A stretch of DNA of 46,886 bases. Source: Tannerella sp. (GTDB lineage Bacteria > Bacteroidota > Bacteroidia > Bacteroidales > Tannerellaceae). Below are positions 26,299 to 35,351 of the stretch, piece after piece. A program made the position numbers and the translations under genes. Position 1 is the stretch's first letter. Each line of letters opens with the position of its first letter. Location of the stretch: assembly GCA_031276175.1 (NCBI GenBank), contig JAISNP010000065.1, positions 1-46,886 on the forward strand. The letters run 5' to 3'. The notes beneath the pieces were generated by a model. It did no database searches, was not told where the DNA came from, and was given only the letters and a program-made list of their open reading frames with translations.

Positions 26299-27350
26299 AG
26301 CGTTTCGTCGAATCCCAGCATACTTTCCAGCACGCCGACCGCCGCCATGATGGCGCCTCCCGGCACGCCGGGCGCAGCAACCATAGTAATCCCCAACATG
26401 CAGATAAATCCGCTGAAATCCATTATCGAGACCGGCATCCCTACCATCAGCATGATGGCCATGGCGCAGGCTACAATCTTCATCGTACTCCCCGCCAGAT
26501 GAATCGTAGCGCAGAGCGGGACGACGAAAACGGCAATCGCTTCGTGAACCCCGTTTTTGAGCGTTTGTTGCAGCGTGACGGGGATGGTTGCCGCCGACGA
26601 TTGCGTACCCAGCGCCGTGGCATATGCAGGCATCATGTTTTTAAGCAGCGTGAACGGATTTTTCCGCCCGACGATACCGGCTATCGTAAATTGTATGAGC
26701 AGCAGAAGTATGTGCAGCACAAAAATGAACAGAATCACCTTCAGGAACATCAGCAGGATGGTAGCCACCTGTCCGCTGAGCGTCATGTTCAGGAACAGTC
26801 CGAAGATATGCACGGGCAGCAGCGGGATGATGATGGATTCGATGAGCCGCACGATGATGTCGCGAAACTCGGCAAAAGCCTTTTGCAGCGTCGTACCGCT
26901 GATGAGCGTCAACCCGATGCCGAGTACGAAAGCAAGCAGCAATGCCGCCATCACATCCATCACCGGCGGCATCACGACCGTGAAATACGGCTGAAGCATC
27001 ATCTCTTCGGGATTCTGCATGACGAAAAGCTCCGTGTTCGGCACAATGATCTGCGGAAGTACCACCAGTCCGCTCAGGCAGGTGAAGAATCCCGAAAACA
27101 GCGTCGACCCGTATGCAATGACGGCCGTGAGGGCGAGCAGCTTGCCCGCACCCTTCCCAAGGTCGCTGATGGCCGGTACTACCAGCCCGCATATGATCAG
27201 CGGGATTACAAACTTCAAAAACTCGCCGAACAGCGAATTGAACGTAACAAATATGCGCGCAATGCTTCCCGGCATAAATTGCCCGAAGGCGATGCCCAGT
27301 CCTATTGCGAGGGCTACTTTACCGAGCAGCGAAATCCTGATCTTCTTCAT
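26133..27350 (-). CDS. Dicarboxylate/amino acid:cation symporter (SDF family)
   Basis: This 405-residue inner-membrane protein of the DAACS (GltP/DctA/SstT) family shows the expected ~8 transmembrane segments and two re-entrant hairpins. The family-specific parts are LGTQSSAATIPVTLQ (hairpin 1 serine-rich motif), ATIHLAGSTMKIVACA, PGVPGGAIMA (hairpin 2) and the substrate-site segment MDSFGTACNVTGDG near the end. It should import a dicarboxylate or acidic/neutral amino acid with Na+ or H+. The start ATG at 27350 lies inside the end of nhaC (32-nt overlap), so the two are translationally coupled. Its 3' end runs into the restriction-enzyme remnant, so the last ~15 residues may not be original. 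Confidence 0.9.
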   Translation of the reverse strand: MKKIRISLLGKVALAIGLGIAFGQFMPGSIARIFVTFNSLFGEFLKFVIPLIICGLVVPAISDLGKGAGKLLALTAVIAYGSTLFSGFFTCLSGLVVLPQIIVPNTELFVMQNPEEMMLQPYFTVVMPPVMDVMAALLLAFVLGIGLTLISGTTLQKAFAEFRDIIVRLIESIIIPLLPVHIFGLFLNMTLSGQVATILLMFLKVILFIFVLHILLLLIQFTIAGIVGRKNPFTLLKNMMPAYATALGTQSSAATIPVTLQQTLKNGVHEAIAVFVVPLCATIHLAGSTMKIVACAMAIMLMVGMPVSIMDFSGFICMLGITMVAAPGVPGGAIMAAVGVLESMLGFDETLQALMIALYIAMDSFGTACNVTGDGAIAVVINRISEKKAGKNISPVPKPLSDRPI

Positions 27351-28791
27351 CCGATACTATCTTTTTAATTTTAAATCCCAGCATGGCGACAAATATGCTC
27401 ATCAGCGGACTGATGAGGTTGAAAAAACAATAGGGCAGGTAAACAAAGGTAGACACCCCCAGCACGGCCGACTGCGTCATCCCGCACGTATTCCACGGGA
27501 CGAGCGGCGACGTCACCGTAATCCCGTCCTCAAGCGTACGGCTCAACAGACGGCTTTCATAACCCTTGCGCCGATATATATTCTTGAACATGTTTCCCGT
27601 CAGGATGATGGAAAGATACTGGTCGGCCGTGCAGATATTCAGGAAAATTCCCGAAAATATCGTCGACCCGACAAGCCCTGCCGTACGCTTCATGAACCGA
27701 AGGAACACGGATGTAATGCTCGCCAGCATATTGCCGGCCGTCATTGCCCCGCCGAAGCACATGGCGCAAATAATCAACCATATCGTGTTCATCATTCCCG
27801 CCATGCCGCGCGTCCCGACCAGTTCGTTCAGCATCGTATCGCCCGTCTCCACACTCGTGCTTGCAAAAAACACCTGAAGCAATCCCTTGAAAGTCGCAGC
27901 CGCACCGTCCGTTTCCGTCCCTGCAATTTCATGAAGCAACCCGTTCTGGAAAAAAACCGCAAAAACGCCCGCCAACGTTGCCGAAACAAATAAGGTAATG
28001 AGCGCCGGCGTCCGCCGCGCAATCATTATCCCCATAACCGCCGGCACAAGCAGCAGCCATAAAGAAATACGGTACGTCGCATCCAGTCGCTGCGTAAAAC
28101 CGAGAATATAGTCCGCCGAAGCAGTCCGGTGCATAAACCCTGCAACCAGAAATATCCCCAGCGTAATCACCAGGGACGGGACGGTCGTGATCATCATATA
28201 CTGAATATGCTTGAACAGGGGAGTCTCCGTGACGGACGAAGCCAGCACCGTCGTGTCCGACAGCGGCGAAACCTTATCGCCGAAATAAGCCCCCGAAATA
28301 ATGGCGCCCGCAATCCATCCGTCGCCGAATCCCTGCATCTTCCCGATGCCGTACAGCGCAATGCCGATAGTCGCAATAGTCGTCCACGAACTGCCCGTCA
28401 TCACCGAAACAAGGATACATATCAGGCACGTAGAAACAAGGAAAATGTCGGGATGGATAAGTTGTACTCCATAATAAATCATCGTCGGAATGATGCCGCT
28501 CACCATCCAGCTGCCCGACAAGGCGCCGATAAGCAGCAGGATAAGCAATGCCACCGTCACGCTTGCGATGTTTTGCACAATGGCCGCTTCAATCGTTTTC
28601 CATCCGACGCGACAGTACGACATGGCAATCAGCACGCATACGGCCGTAGCCACCAGCAAAACAATCTGGCTCGCTCCGTCCAGCGTACCGCTCCCGAAAA
28701 TGCGTATCGCAAAGAATAACAGCCCGACCAGTACGATGATCGGCACAAACGAAAGAAGCGGCGAAGGAATTTTGACAGGTCTGTCTTCCAT
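27319..28791 (-). CDS. nhaC: Na+/H+ antiporter, NhaC family
   Basis: This 490-residue protein of the ion transporter superfamily has ~12 hydrophobic segments. Family-typical parts are VSVMTGSSWTTIATIGIALYG, SGAYFGDKVSPLSDTTVLAS and, near the end, TSPLVPWNTCGMTQSAVLGV. These are the conserved polar segments thought to bind Na+ in NhaC-like proteins. It should exchange Na+ for H+ at the inner membrane, or in some relatives malate/lactate. It is coupled to the symporter gene downstream. A -7 box (TAAGTTTG) precedes it on the minus strand. Confidence 0.9.
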   Translation of the reverse strand: MEDRPVKIPSPLLSFVPIIVLVGLLFFAIRIFGSGTLDGASQIVLLVATAVCVLIAMSYCRVGWKTIEAAIVQNIASVTVALLILLLIGALSGSWMVSGIIPTMIYYGVQLIHPDIFLVSTCLICILVSVMTGSSWTTIATIGIALYGIGKMQGFGDGWIAGAIISGAYFGDKVSPLSDTTVLASSVTETPLFKHIQYMMITTVPSLVITLGIFLVAGFMHRTASADYILGFTQRLDATYRISLWLLLVPAVMGIMIARRTPALITLFVSATLAGVFAVFFQNGLLHEIAGTETDGAAATFKGLLQVFFASTSVETGDTMLNELVGTRGMAGMMNTIWLIICAMCFGGAMTAGNMLASITSVFLRFMKRTAGLVGSTIFSGIFLNICTADQYLSIILTGNMFKNIYRRKGYESRLLSRTLEDGITVTSPLVPWNTCGMTQSAVLGVSTFVYLPYCFFNLISPLMSIFVAMLGFKIKKIVSDEEDQDFAAR

Positions 28792-28810
28792 ACATTTATT
28801 TTTTTGCGTG

Positions 28811-28818
28811 CAAACTTA
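28811..28818 (-). promoter_or_regulatory. -7 box of nhaC
   Basis: The minus strand reads TAAGTTTG, 20 nt before the ATG. The nearest TTG is only 16 nt upstream, shorter than the usual 19-21 spacer. Confidence 0.45.
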
Positions 28819-28989
28819 GCCAAAAAACGGAAAACAAACGCATTTTCTCCGCATATCTTTACGTATTGTGCAATAAAAACAGCAGAAAGTATCCCGACGG
28901 AGGGATATTCGCCGTGCTTTTGCGGCGAACTCAGGCGTTTTTAATAGACACCGTCTATGGAAAACGATTCTGATATAAACAATACCAAT

Positions 28990-29201
28990 CGTTGTTCCGA
29001 ATCTTTTGCCAATTGTTCCGAATCTATTGCCGATTGTTTCGAATCTATTGCCGATTGTTCCGAATCTTTTGTCAATTGTTTCGAATCTTTTGCCGATTGT
29101 TTCGAATCTATTATCGATTGTTCCGAATCTATTGTCGATTGTTCCGAATCTTTTGCCGATTGTTTCGAATCTTTTGCCGATTGTTCCGACTCTTTTTTGC
29201 C
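28990..29201 (+). repeat. Array A: ten 21-bp tandem units (GATTGTTCCGAATCTTTTGCC)
   Basis: The consensus is GATTGTTCCGAATCTTTTGC plus C. Units vary at few positions: TTCC/TTTC, CTTTT/CTATT, GCC/GTC. The array lies in the 631-nt space between the divergent nhaC and RND operons, which otherwise shows no gene. Because 21 is a multiple of three, all frames stay open; the frame 28957-29253 encodes a Cys/Ser/Glu heptad repeat, which is probably an artefact. The unit has only a weak inverted repeat (GATT/AATC). Confidence 0.9.
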
Positions 29202-29422
29202 TTTTCTTACGTCGAACTTGCGCTATGGGAAGAGAAAACACCGGAACCGGTGAAAGGGCGAAGGCCGGACGGCGTCTTTTGCTTTTTCGTGATAAAATGC
29301 GTATTATCTTTTTCCCTTCGGGGAATCCTTTTTTTCGGGAATCGGATTAAACCTTTGTATCCGAAATACGTCTTACAACGCGACGTAACGGTTTTTGCGA
29401 TTTTTATATAGAAAACAAGGAT

Positions 29423-30514
29423 ATGACGAAACAGGTCAAATGGAGTCTTACGGGAATTATTCTGCTGTTCATCGCAGGGATGATTTTTTATCCGCAGATA
29501 AAACAGCATTTTCCGACAGACGATTCACCGGACATTGCGGCTATGGGGACGGGACAACAACGAAGAGTACTTAACATCAATGCCATGATTATGGACGTAC
29601 AGACGCTGACGGACAAAACCGTCACTACGGCCGATATTATCCCGGACGAGGAGGTAAACCTCTCGTTCGAGACGTCGGGCAAAATCGTGGAAATCTACTT
29701 TCGGGAAGGCACGCATGTCCGCAAGGGCGAATTGCTGGCCAAGATCAACGATCAGCCGCTGCAGGCGCAGTTGAAAAAGCTGGAGGCGCAAATCCCGCTG
29801 GCGCGCGACCGCGTGTTTCGTCAGCGCACGTTGCTGGACAAGGACGCCGTGAGCCAGGAGGCGTTTGAGCAGGTGACGACGGAATACGACAAGCTGATGG
29901 CCGACATAGATCTGGTCAAGGCGAACATTGCGCAGACCGAATTGCGCGCACCGTTCGACGGCATCATCGGACTGCGCTATGTGAGCGAGGGCGCATACAC
30001 TGCGCCTGCCACTACCATCGCCAAATTGACGAAAATCTCGCCCGTGAAAATCGAATTTTCCATCTCCGAGAAATATTCCGACGACATTGTTCCGGGCGCC
30101 GACATCGTTTTCCGCCTCTCCGGCTCGCTTCGGGACTATCATGCCAAAGTATATGCCATCGAATCGGCAGTGACGATAGATAACCGCTCGCAGAAGGCGC
30201 GCGCCGTTTATCCCAATACCGACGAGTCCATTAAGCCGGGACGCTACGCCTCGGTCGAACTCACAAAAAAGGAAATCCGCGATGCGCTGGCCATTCCCAG
30301 CGAGGCTATGATTCAGGAAATGGGGAAAAGTATCATATATCTGTACAAGTCGGGCACGGCGCAGCCGGTAGAAGTCGTTACCGGACTGCGAACGGAATCG
30401 AAAGTGCAGGTGGTTAGCGGAGTGCACCGGGGCGACACGGTGATTGTTTCCGGCGTCATGCAGTTGCGCACCGGCTTGCCTGTGACTGTCGACAAATTTA
30501 TCAGCCCGGTATGA
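29423..30514 (+). CDS. RND efflux periplasmic adaptor subunit
   Basis: This 363-residue protein has an N-terminal membrane anchor (VKWSLTGIILLFIAGMIFY). A biotinyl-lipoyl-like half follows (VNLSFETSGKIVEIYFREGT), then HVRKGELLAKINDQPL and an alpha-helical hairpin (~115-165). The second lipoyl half carries LRAPFDGIIGLRYVSEGAY, and the beta-barrel and membrane-proximal domains include ALAIPSEAMIQEMG. It links the inner-membrane pump to the outer-membrane channel. Its stop overlaps the pump start by ATGA, showing coupled translation. No promoter box was found; the transcript must start somewhere between the 21-bp array and 29423. Confidence 0.93.
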   Translation: MTKQVKWSLTGIILLFIAGMIFYPQIKQHFPTDDSPDIAAMGTGQQRRVLNINAMIMDVQTLTDKTVTTADIIPDEEVNLSFETSGKIVEIYFREGTHVRKGELLAKINDQPLQAQLKKLEAQIPLARDRVFRQRTLLDKDAVSQEAFEQVTTEYDKLMADIDLVKANIAQTELRAPFDGIIGLRYVSEGAYTAPATTIAKLTKISPVKIEFSISEKYSDDIVPGADIVFRLSGSLRDYHAKVYAIESAVTIDNRSQKARAVYPNTDESIKPGRYASVELTKKEIRDALAIPSEAMIQEMGKSIIYLYKSGTAQPVEVVTGLRTESKVQVVSGVHRGDTVIVSGVMQLRTGLPVTVDKFISPV

Positions 30515-33500
30515 ATATCTCCGAATTAAGCATCAAGCGTCCGGTGCTCGCCACGGTGATGACTCTGGTGATCCTGCTGTTCGGGCTTATCGGATACAAC
30601 TTCCTCGGCGTGCGCGAATTTCCGAGCGTAGACCAGCCGATCATTTCCGTACAGGTCTCGTATCCCGGCGCCAATTCGGACGTGATCATGAACCAAATCA
30701 CCGAACCGCTGGAACAGAACATCAACGGCATACCGGGTATCCGCTCGCTGTCGAGCGTCAGCAGCCAGGGCAACAGCCGCATCACCGTGGAGTTCGAACT
30801 CTCGGTCGATCTGGAAACGGCCGCCAACGACGTGCGCGACAAAGTCTCGCGGGCGCAGCGATGGCTCCCTCGCGACTGCGACCCGCCGACGGTCTCCAAG
30901 GCCGATGCCGACGCCATGCCCATCATGCAGATAGCCATCCGGAGCGAGAAGCGGTCGCTGCTTGAACTTAGCGAAATTGCCGACCTGACCGTGAAGGAAC
31001 GCCTGCAAACCATATCGAACGTGAGCGCCGTCAGCATCTGGGGCGAAAAGCGCTACGCGATGCGCCTCTGGCTCGACCCCATCAAGATGGCAGGATACGG
31101 AGTGACGCCGCTCGACGTCAAGAACGCCGTAGATCGCGAAAACGTCGAACTGCCGTCGGGCAGCATCGAAGGCGACAAGATCGAACTCTCGATCCGCACT
31201 ATGGGACTGATGCACACTTCGCAGGAATTTAACGACCTGATCATAAAAAGCAACGGCTCCAATATCGTAAGGTTCAGCGACGTGGGTACGGCCGAAATCA
31301 GCCCCGAAGACATCCGCAGCTACATGACGAAAAACGGCGAGCCGACCGTGACGGTAGTCATCATCCCTCAGCCCGGCGCCAATCACATCGAAATCGCCGA
31401 CGAAGCATACCGGCGCATCGAACAGATAAATAAAGACCTGCCCGAAGACATCGACATCGACATCTCGTACGACAATACGCGCTTCATCCGCGCATCCATC
31501 TCCGAAGTGCAGGAAACCATCTACATCGCCTTCGCCCTCGTGGTGATGATCATCTTCATCTTCCTGCGCGACTGGCGGGTGACGCTCGTGCCCGTGATTG
31601 TGATTCCCGTTTCGCTGGTCGGCGCGTTCTTCGTCATGTATCTGGCCGGGTTTTCAATCAACGTGCTGACGATGCTGGCCGTCGTCCTCTCCGTCGGGCT
31701 GGTGGTAGACGACGCCATCGTGGTGACGGAAAACATCTACGTGCGGATAGAGAAAGGCATGACGCCGAAGGAAGCCGGCATCGAAGGCTCGAAGGAAATC
31801 TTCTTCGCCGTCGTGTCCACCACCATCACCCTGGTATCGGTCTTCATGCCCATCGTCTTTATGGAAGGGATGACCGGCCGGCTGTTCAAGGAATTCAGCA
31901 TCGTGATAGCCGGCGCGGTGATCATATCGGCCGTTGTGGCGTTAACGTTTACGCCCATGTTTGCTACCAAGATTCTCAAGCGTCGGGACAGGCGAAACTT
32001 CCTTGCCGAAAAGACGGAACCCTTCTTCGCCGGGATGAACAACGGCTATGCCGGGATGCTGACCTTCTTCCTCAAGCACAAGAAGGCTGCCATACCCGTT
32101 ACGCTCGTCCTGCTTTTCTCCATCTACTATTTCTGGAACAAGATACCGTCGGAACTCTCGCCGCTCGAAGACCGTTCGATGATTACCGTCAACATGCGCG
32201 GGCCTGAAGGCGCCACGTTTGAGTTTTACCGCGACTATGCCCTGCAAATCGAACACATCGTCGATTCGGTGGTACCCGAAGCCGTATCGGTCGTCAACCG
32301 TTCGTGGAACGGCAGCGCGTCCGTAAGCGCCACGCTGTCGGATATTCGCGACAGAAAACGGCGGCAGATGGAGATAGCCGAACAATTGTCGCAACTCGTG
32401 CAGCGACAGACCGACGCGCGCGCCTTCGTGCAGCAGCAGTCTACCTTCGGCGGACGGCGCGGCGGAATGCCCGTACAATACGTACTGCAGGCTACCAACA
32501 TCGAAAAGCTGCAGGAATTTCTGCCCGCTTTCATGCGGAAAGTCAACGAAAGCCCCGTACTTCGGATGGCGGACGAGAACCTGAAGTTCACCAAGCCGGA
32601 AGCGCATATCGAAATCAACCGCGACAAGGCCACCCTGCTCGGCGTAAGCACGCGCACCATCGCGCAGACGCTGCAATACGCCCTGAGCGGCCAGCGAATG
32701 GGATATTTCTACATGAACGGCAAGCAGTACCAGATACTCGGCGAAATCAACCGCCAGCAACGTAATACCCCGCTGGATCTGCGCTCCATCTACGTGCGCA
32801 GCGATAACGGTAACATGATTCAACTCGATAACCTCGTCACGCTGAGCGAAACCGTGGCGCCGCCGCAACTGTATCGCTACAACCGTTTCATCTCGTCGAC
32901 CATCTCCGCGGGACTGAACGAAGGTTATACCATCGGCGACGGGCTGAACGAGATGGACCGGATCGCCGGCGAAACGCTGGACGGCAGTTTCCGCACGGCG
33001 CTGTCCGGCGAGTCGAAAGAGTTTCGCGAAAGCTCCTCCAGCCTGATGTTTGCCATGATTCTGGCGCTTTTTATGATATACCTCGTGCTGGCCGCGCAGT
33101 TCGAGAGTTTCAAAGACCCGCTGGTAGTCATGTTCACCGTACCGCTGGCCATTGCGGGCGCACTGATGTACATGAGCGCCGAACACATCACGATGAATAT
33201 CTTCAGTCAGATAGGCATCATCATGCTGATCGGGCTGGTGGCGAAAAACGGCATCCTGATTGTCGAATTTGCCAACCAGCGACAGGAAGCGGGGCTGAGC
33301 AAGGCCGAAGCCATACATTCGGCATCGGTGCAGCGCCTGCGTCCCATACTGATGACCAGCATTTCCACCATACTGGGGCTTGTGCCGATGATATTCGCCT
33401 CCGGCGAAGGCGCCAACGGACGTATCGCCATGGGCATCGCCGTGGTGGGAGGAATGGCGCTCTCTACTTTCATGACGCTGTTCATCGTCCCCGCCATGTA

Positions 33501-33546
33501 CAGTTTCCTTTCCACCGATATTAAAAAGAAAAAAACAAAAGCATGA
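30511..33546 (+). CDS. RND multidrug efflux permease (HAE1/AcrB type)
   Basis: This 1011-residue pump shows the standard pattern: TM1, a large porter loop, TM2-6, a second loop and TM8-12. The proton-relay residues are present: paired Asp in VGLVVDDAIVVTENIY (TM4) and Lys in LIGLVAKNGILIVEFANQ (TM10). The first loop begins REFPSVDQPIISVQVSYPGA and contains GIRSLSSVSSQGNSRITVEF. It should export drugs, detergents or other amphiphiles driven by the proton gradient. It is slightly shorter than E. coli AcrB (1049), as usual in Bacteroidetes. It overlaps the neighbouring genes by 4 nt at both ends. No transcriptional regulator gene adjoins the operon. Confidence 0.95.
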   Translation: MNISELSIKRPVLATVMTLVILLFGLIGYNFLGVREFPSVDQPIISVQVSYPGANSDVIMNQITEPLEQNINGIPGIRSLSSVSSQGNSRITVEFELSVDLETAANDVRDKVSRAQRWLPRDCDPPTVSKADADAMPIMQIAIRSEKRSLLELSEIADLTVKERLQTISNVSAVSIWGEKRYAMRLWLDPIKMAGYGVTPLDVKNAVDRENVELPSGSIEGDKIELSIRTMGLMHTSQEFNDLIIKSNGSNIVRFSDVGTAEISPEDIRSYMTKNGEPTVTVVIIPQPGANHIEIADEAYRRIEQINKDLPEDIDIDISYDNTRFIRASISEVQETIYIAFALVVMIIFIFLRDWRVTLVPVIVIPVSLVGAFFVMYLAGFSINVLTMLAVVLSVGLVVDDAIVVTENIYVRIEKGMTPKEAGIEGSKEIFFAVVSTTITLVSVFMPIVFMEGMTGRLFKEFSIVIAGAVIISAVVALTFTPMFATKILKRRDRRNFLAEKTEPFFAGMNNGYAGMLTFFLKHKKAAIPVTLVLLFSIYYFWNKIPSELSPLEDRSMITVNMRGPEGATFEFYRDYALQIEHIVDSVVPEAVSVVNRSWNGSASVSATLSDIRDRKRRQMEIAEQLSQLVQRQTDARAFVQQQSTFGGRRGGMPVQYVLQATNIEKLQEFLPAFMRKVNESPVLRMADENLKFTKPEAHIEINRDKATLLGVSTRTIAQTLQYALSGQRMGYFYMNGKQYQILGEINRQQRNTPLDLRSIYVRSDNGNMIQLDNLVTLSETVAPPQLYRYNRFISSTISAGLNEGYTIGDGLNEMDRIAGETLDGSFRTALSGESKEFRESSSSLMFAMILALFMIYLVLAAQFESFKDPLVVMFTVPLAIAGALMYMSAEHITMNIFSQIGIIMLIGLVAKNGILIVEFANQRQEAGLSKAEAIHSASVQRLRPILMTSISTILGLVPMIFASGEGANGRIAMGIAVVGGMALSTFMTLFIVPAMYSFLSTDIKKKKTKA

Positions 33547-34871
33547 AGCGATTAAGCCTGGCCGCAGTGATAGCCGTGTCGACCTGCGCGGGAACGGCCG
33601 CACAGGAAGCGTACAGCCTGAAACAATGTATCGAAATCGGACTGGAACGCAACTACTCCATCCGCATCGTCCGCCAAGAAGCACAGATTGCGGCAAACAA
33701 CGCCACTCCCGGCAACGCGGGCTACCTGCCTGCGCTCGACATGAGTTCGGCCTTCGGCGGCTCGCAATACAACAACCGATACAACTATGCCGACGGCACG
33801 ACGGCGACGGCGAACGGCGTCCGTTCCGGAACCGCCGACATCGGGCTGAACCTCAACTGGACGCTCTTCGACGGCTTCGGCATTCAGGTCGATTACGCCC
33901 GCCTGAAAGAATTGCAGCAGATGGGCGAACTCCACACCCGCATGGTCGTCGAAGACCTCGCGGCCGACATCGCCGGCGAATACTACAACCTGATACGCCA
34001 GCACATCCGGCTTAACAACCTGCGCTCAGCCGTCACCCTGTCCAAAGAACGCCTCCGCATCGTGGAAGAACGCTACTACATCGGCTCCATGTCGCGCCTC
34101 GACTTTCAGCAGGCAAAGGTGGATTTCAACGCCGACAGCTCCAAGCTGCTCACCCAGTTTGAAGTCGTGCACGCCTCGCGCACCAGACTGAACGAACTGA
34201 TGGCGCTCGACGACATCGACCGCAGGATTCAAATCCGCGACTCGCTCATCGTCCCCAACACTTCGCTGAACAGGGCCGGACTCTGGGACAATACGCTTGC
34301 GCACAACGCCGCGCTGCTGTCCGCGCAAAAAAACAAAACCCTCTCCGAACTGGACTACCGGAAAGCCTTGAGCCGCAACTATCCTTACCTTAAACTCAAC
34401 GCAGGCTACGGATACACGCGCGGATGGAACGGAACGGCAGGCCACACAGCCGACCGCCAAAACAGACTGGGATTCAACTACGGACTCACGCTCGGCTTCA
34501 CCCTCTTCGACGGCATGAACCGACGGCGCGAACAGCGCAACGCACGCATACAGATACAAAACAGCGCACTGCGCGTGCAGGAACTCGAACTCTCGCTCAA
34601 AACAGACCACTCCAACCTCTGGATGGCATACAGGAACAATCTCGAGCTGTGGGCGCTCGAAAAAGAAAACCTCACCGCCGCGCACGAAAACTACGCCATC
34701 GCCATCGAACGATACAAGCTGGGCGAACTGTCCGGCATCGAACTGCGCGAAGCGCAAAACAGCCTCCTCGAAGCCGAAGAACGACGCTCCATTTCCGAAT
34801 ACAATACGAAACTCTGCGAAATATCGCTGTTGCAACTCAGCGGACGTATTTTGGACTATCTCTACGAATGA
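33543..34871 (+). CDS. TolC-family outer-membrane efflux protein
   Basis: This 442-residue protein has a signal peptide (MKRLSLAAVIAVSTCAGTAA, QE), then the first OEP repeat starting YSLKQCIEIGLERNYSIRIV, a strand region LNLNWTLFDGFGIQVDYARL and long helices. The second repeat has NYGLTLGFTLFDGMNRRREQ and YKLGELSGIELREAQNSLLE, both typical of OEP duplications. It forms the trimeric outer-membrane and periplasmic channel for the pump encoded just before it; ATGA overlap with the pump gene supports a fixed complex. Array B follows the gene. Confidence 0.93.
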   Translation: MKRLSLAAVIAVSTCAGTAAQEAYSLKQCIEIGLERNYSIRIVRQEAQIAANNATPGNAGYLPALDMSSAFGGSQYNNRYNYADGTTATANGVRSGTADIGLNLNWTLFDGFGIQVDYARLKELQQMGELHTRMVVEDLAADIAGEYYNLIRQHIRLNNLRSAVTLSKERLRIVEERYYIGSMSRLDFQQAKVDFNADSSKLLTQFEVVHASRTRLNELMALDDIDRRIQIRDSLIVPNTSLNRAGLWDNTLAHNAALLSAQKNKTLSELDYRKALSRNYPYLKLNAGYGYTRGWNGTAGHTADRQNRLGFNYGLTLGFTLFDGMNRRREQRNARIQIQNSALRVQELELSLKTDHSNLWMAYRNNLELWALEKENLTAAHENYAIAIERYKLGELSGIELREAQNSLLEAEERRSISEYNTKLCEISLLQLSGRILDYLYE

Positions 34872-34978
34872 TGCGGCACATATTCATCCCCTAAGCACGA
34901 AGCGCTTTTCGTCCCAGCCCGCCCGCTCAAATCCGTAAAATGCTTCAAATCAACCGTTATATGATATTAGCGCCGCCC

Positions 34979-35200
34979 AACGCTAATCAGCGTCGGCCAA
35001 ATCTAATCGGCGTTGACGAACGCTAATCAGCGTTGGCCAAATCTAATCGGCGTTGGCCAACGCTAATCAGCGTTGACGAACGCTAATCGGCGTCGGCCAA
35101 ATCTAATCGGCGTTGGACGAACGCTAATCAGCGTCGGCCAAATCTAATCGGCGTTGGCCAACGCTAATCAGCGTTGACGAACGCTAATCGGCGTCGGACG
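34979..35200 (+). repeat. Array B: about eleven 20-bp tandem units with a palindromic core
   Basis: The unit is close to ACGCTAATCAGCGTTGGCCA. The core AACGCT-AATC-AGCGTT is an inverted repeat with a 4-nt centre. A second unit type (AATCTAATCGGCGTTGGCCA) loses one arm. The two types are mixed, partly alternating. Units are mostly 20 bp with occasional 19- and 21-bp versions, so no reading frame is kept and the array is non-coding. It lies between the tolC-like gene and the CCA-adding enzyme; the remaining ~150 nt holds the promoter of the latter. Confidence 0.9.
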
Positions 35201-35286
35201 AAATACCATCCCGTCCGTGCCGTCCGCGAAGCGCCGACTCACATATAATATATGTATAGAATACGGAACAATTTTATCTCCCCCGC

Positions 35287-35317
35287 TTGTATATCTTGAG
35301 ATATTCGCCTAATTTTG
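35287..35317 (+). promoter_or_regulatory. Promoter of the CCA-adding enzyme gene
   Basis: TTG at 35287-35289, a 20-nt spacer and TAATTTTG at 35310-35317 match the Bacteroidetes consensus; the ATG is 35 nt downstream. Confidence 0.8.
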
Positions 35318-35351
35318 CCGCCTGAAAAAAGACAGACAATCCGAAAATATA

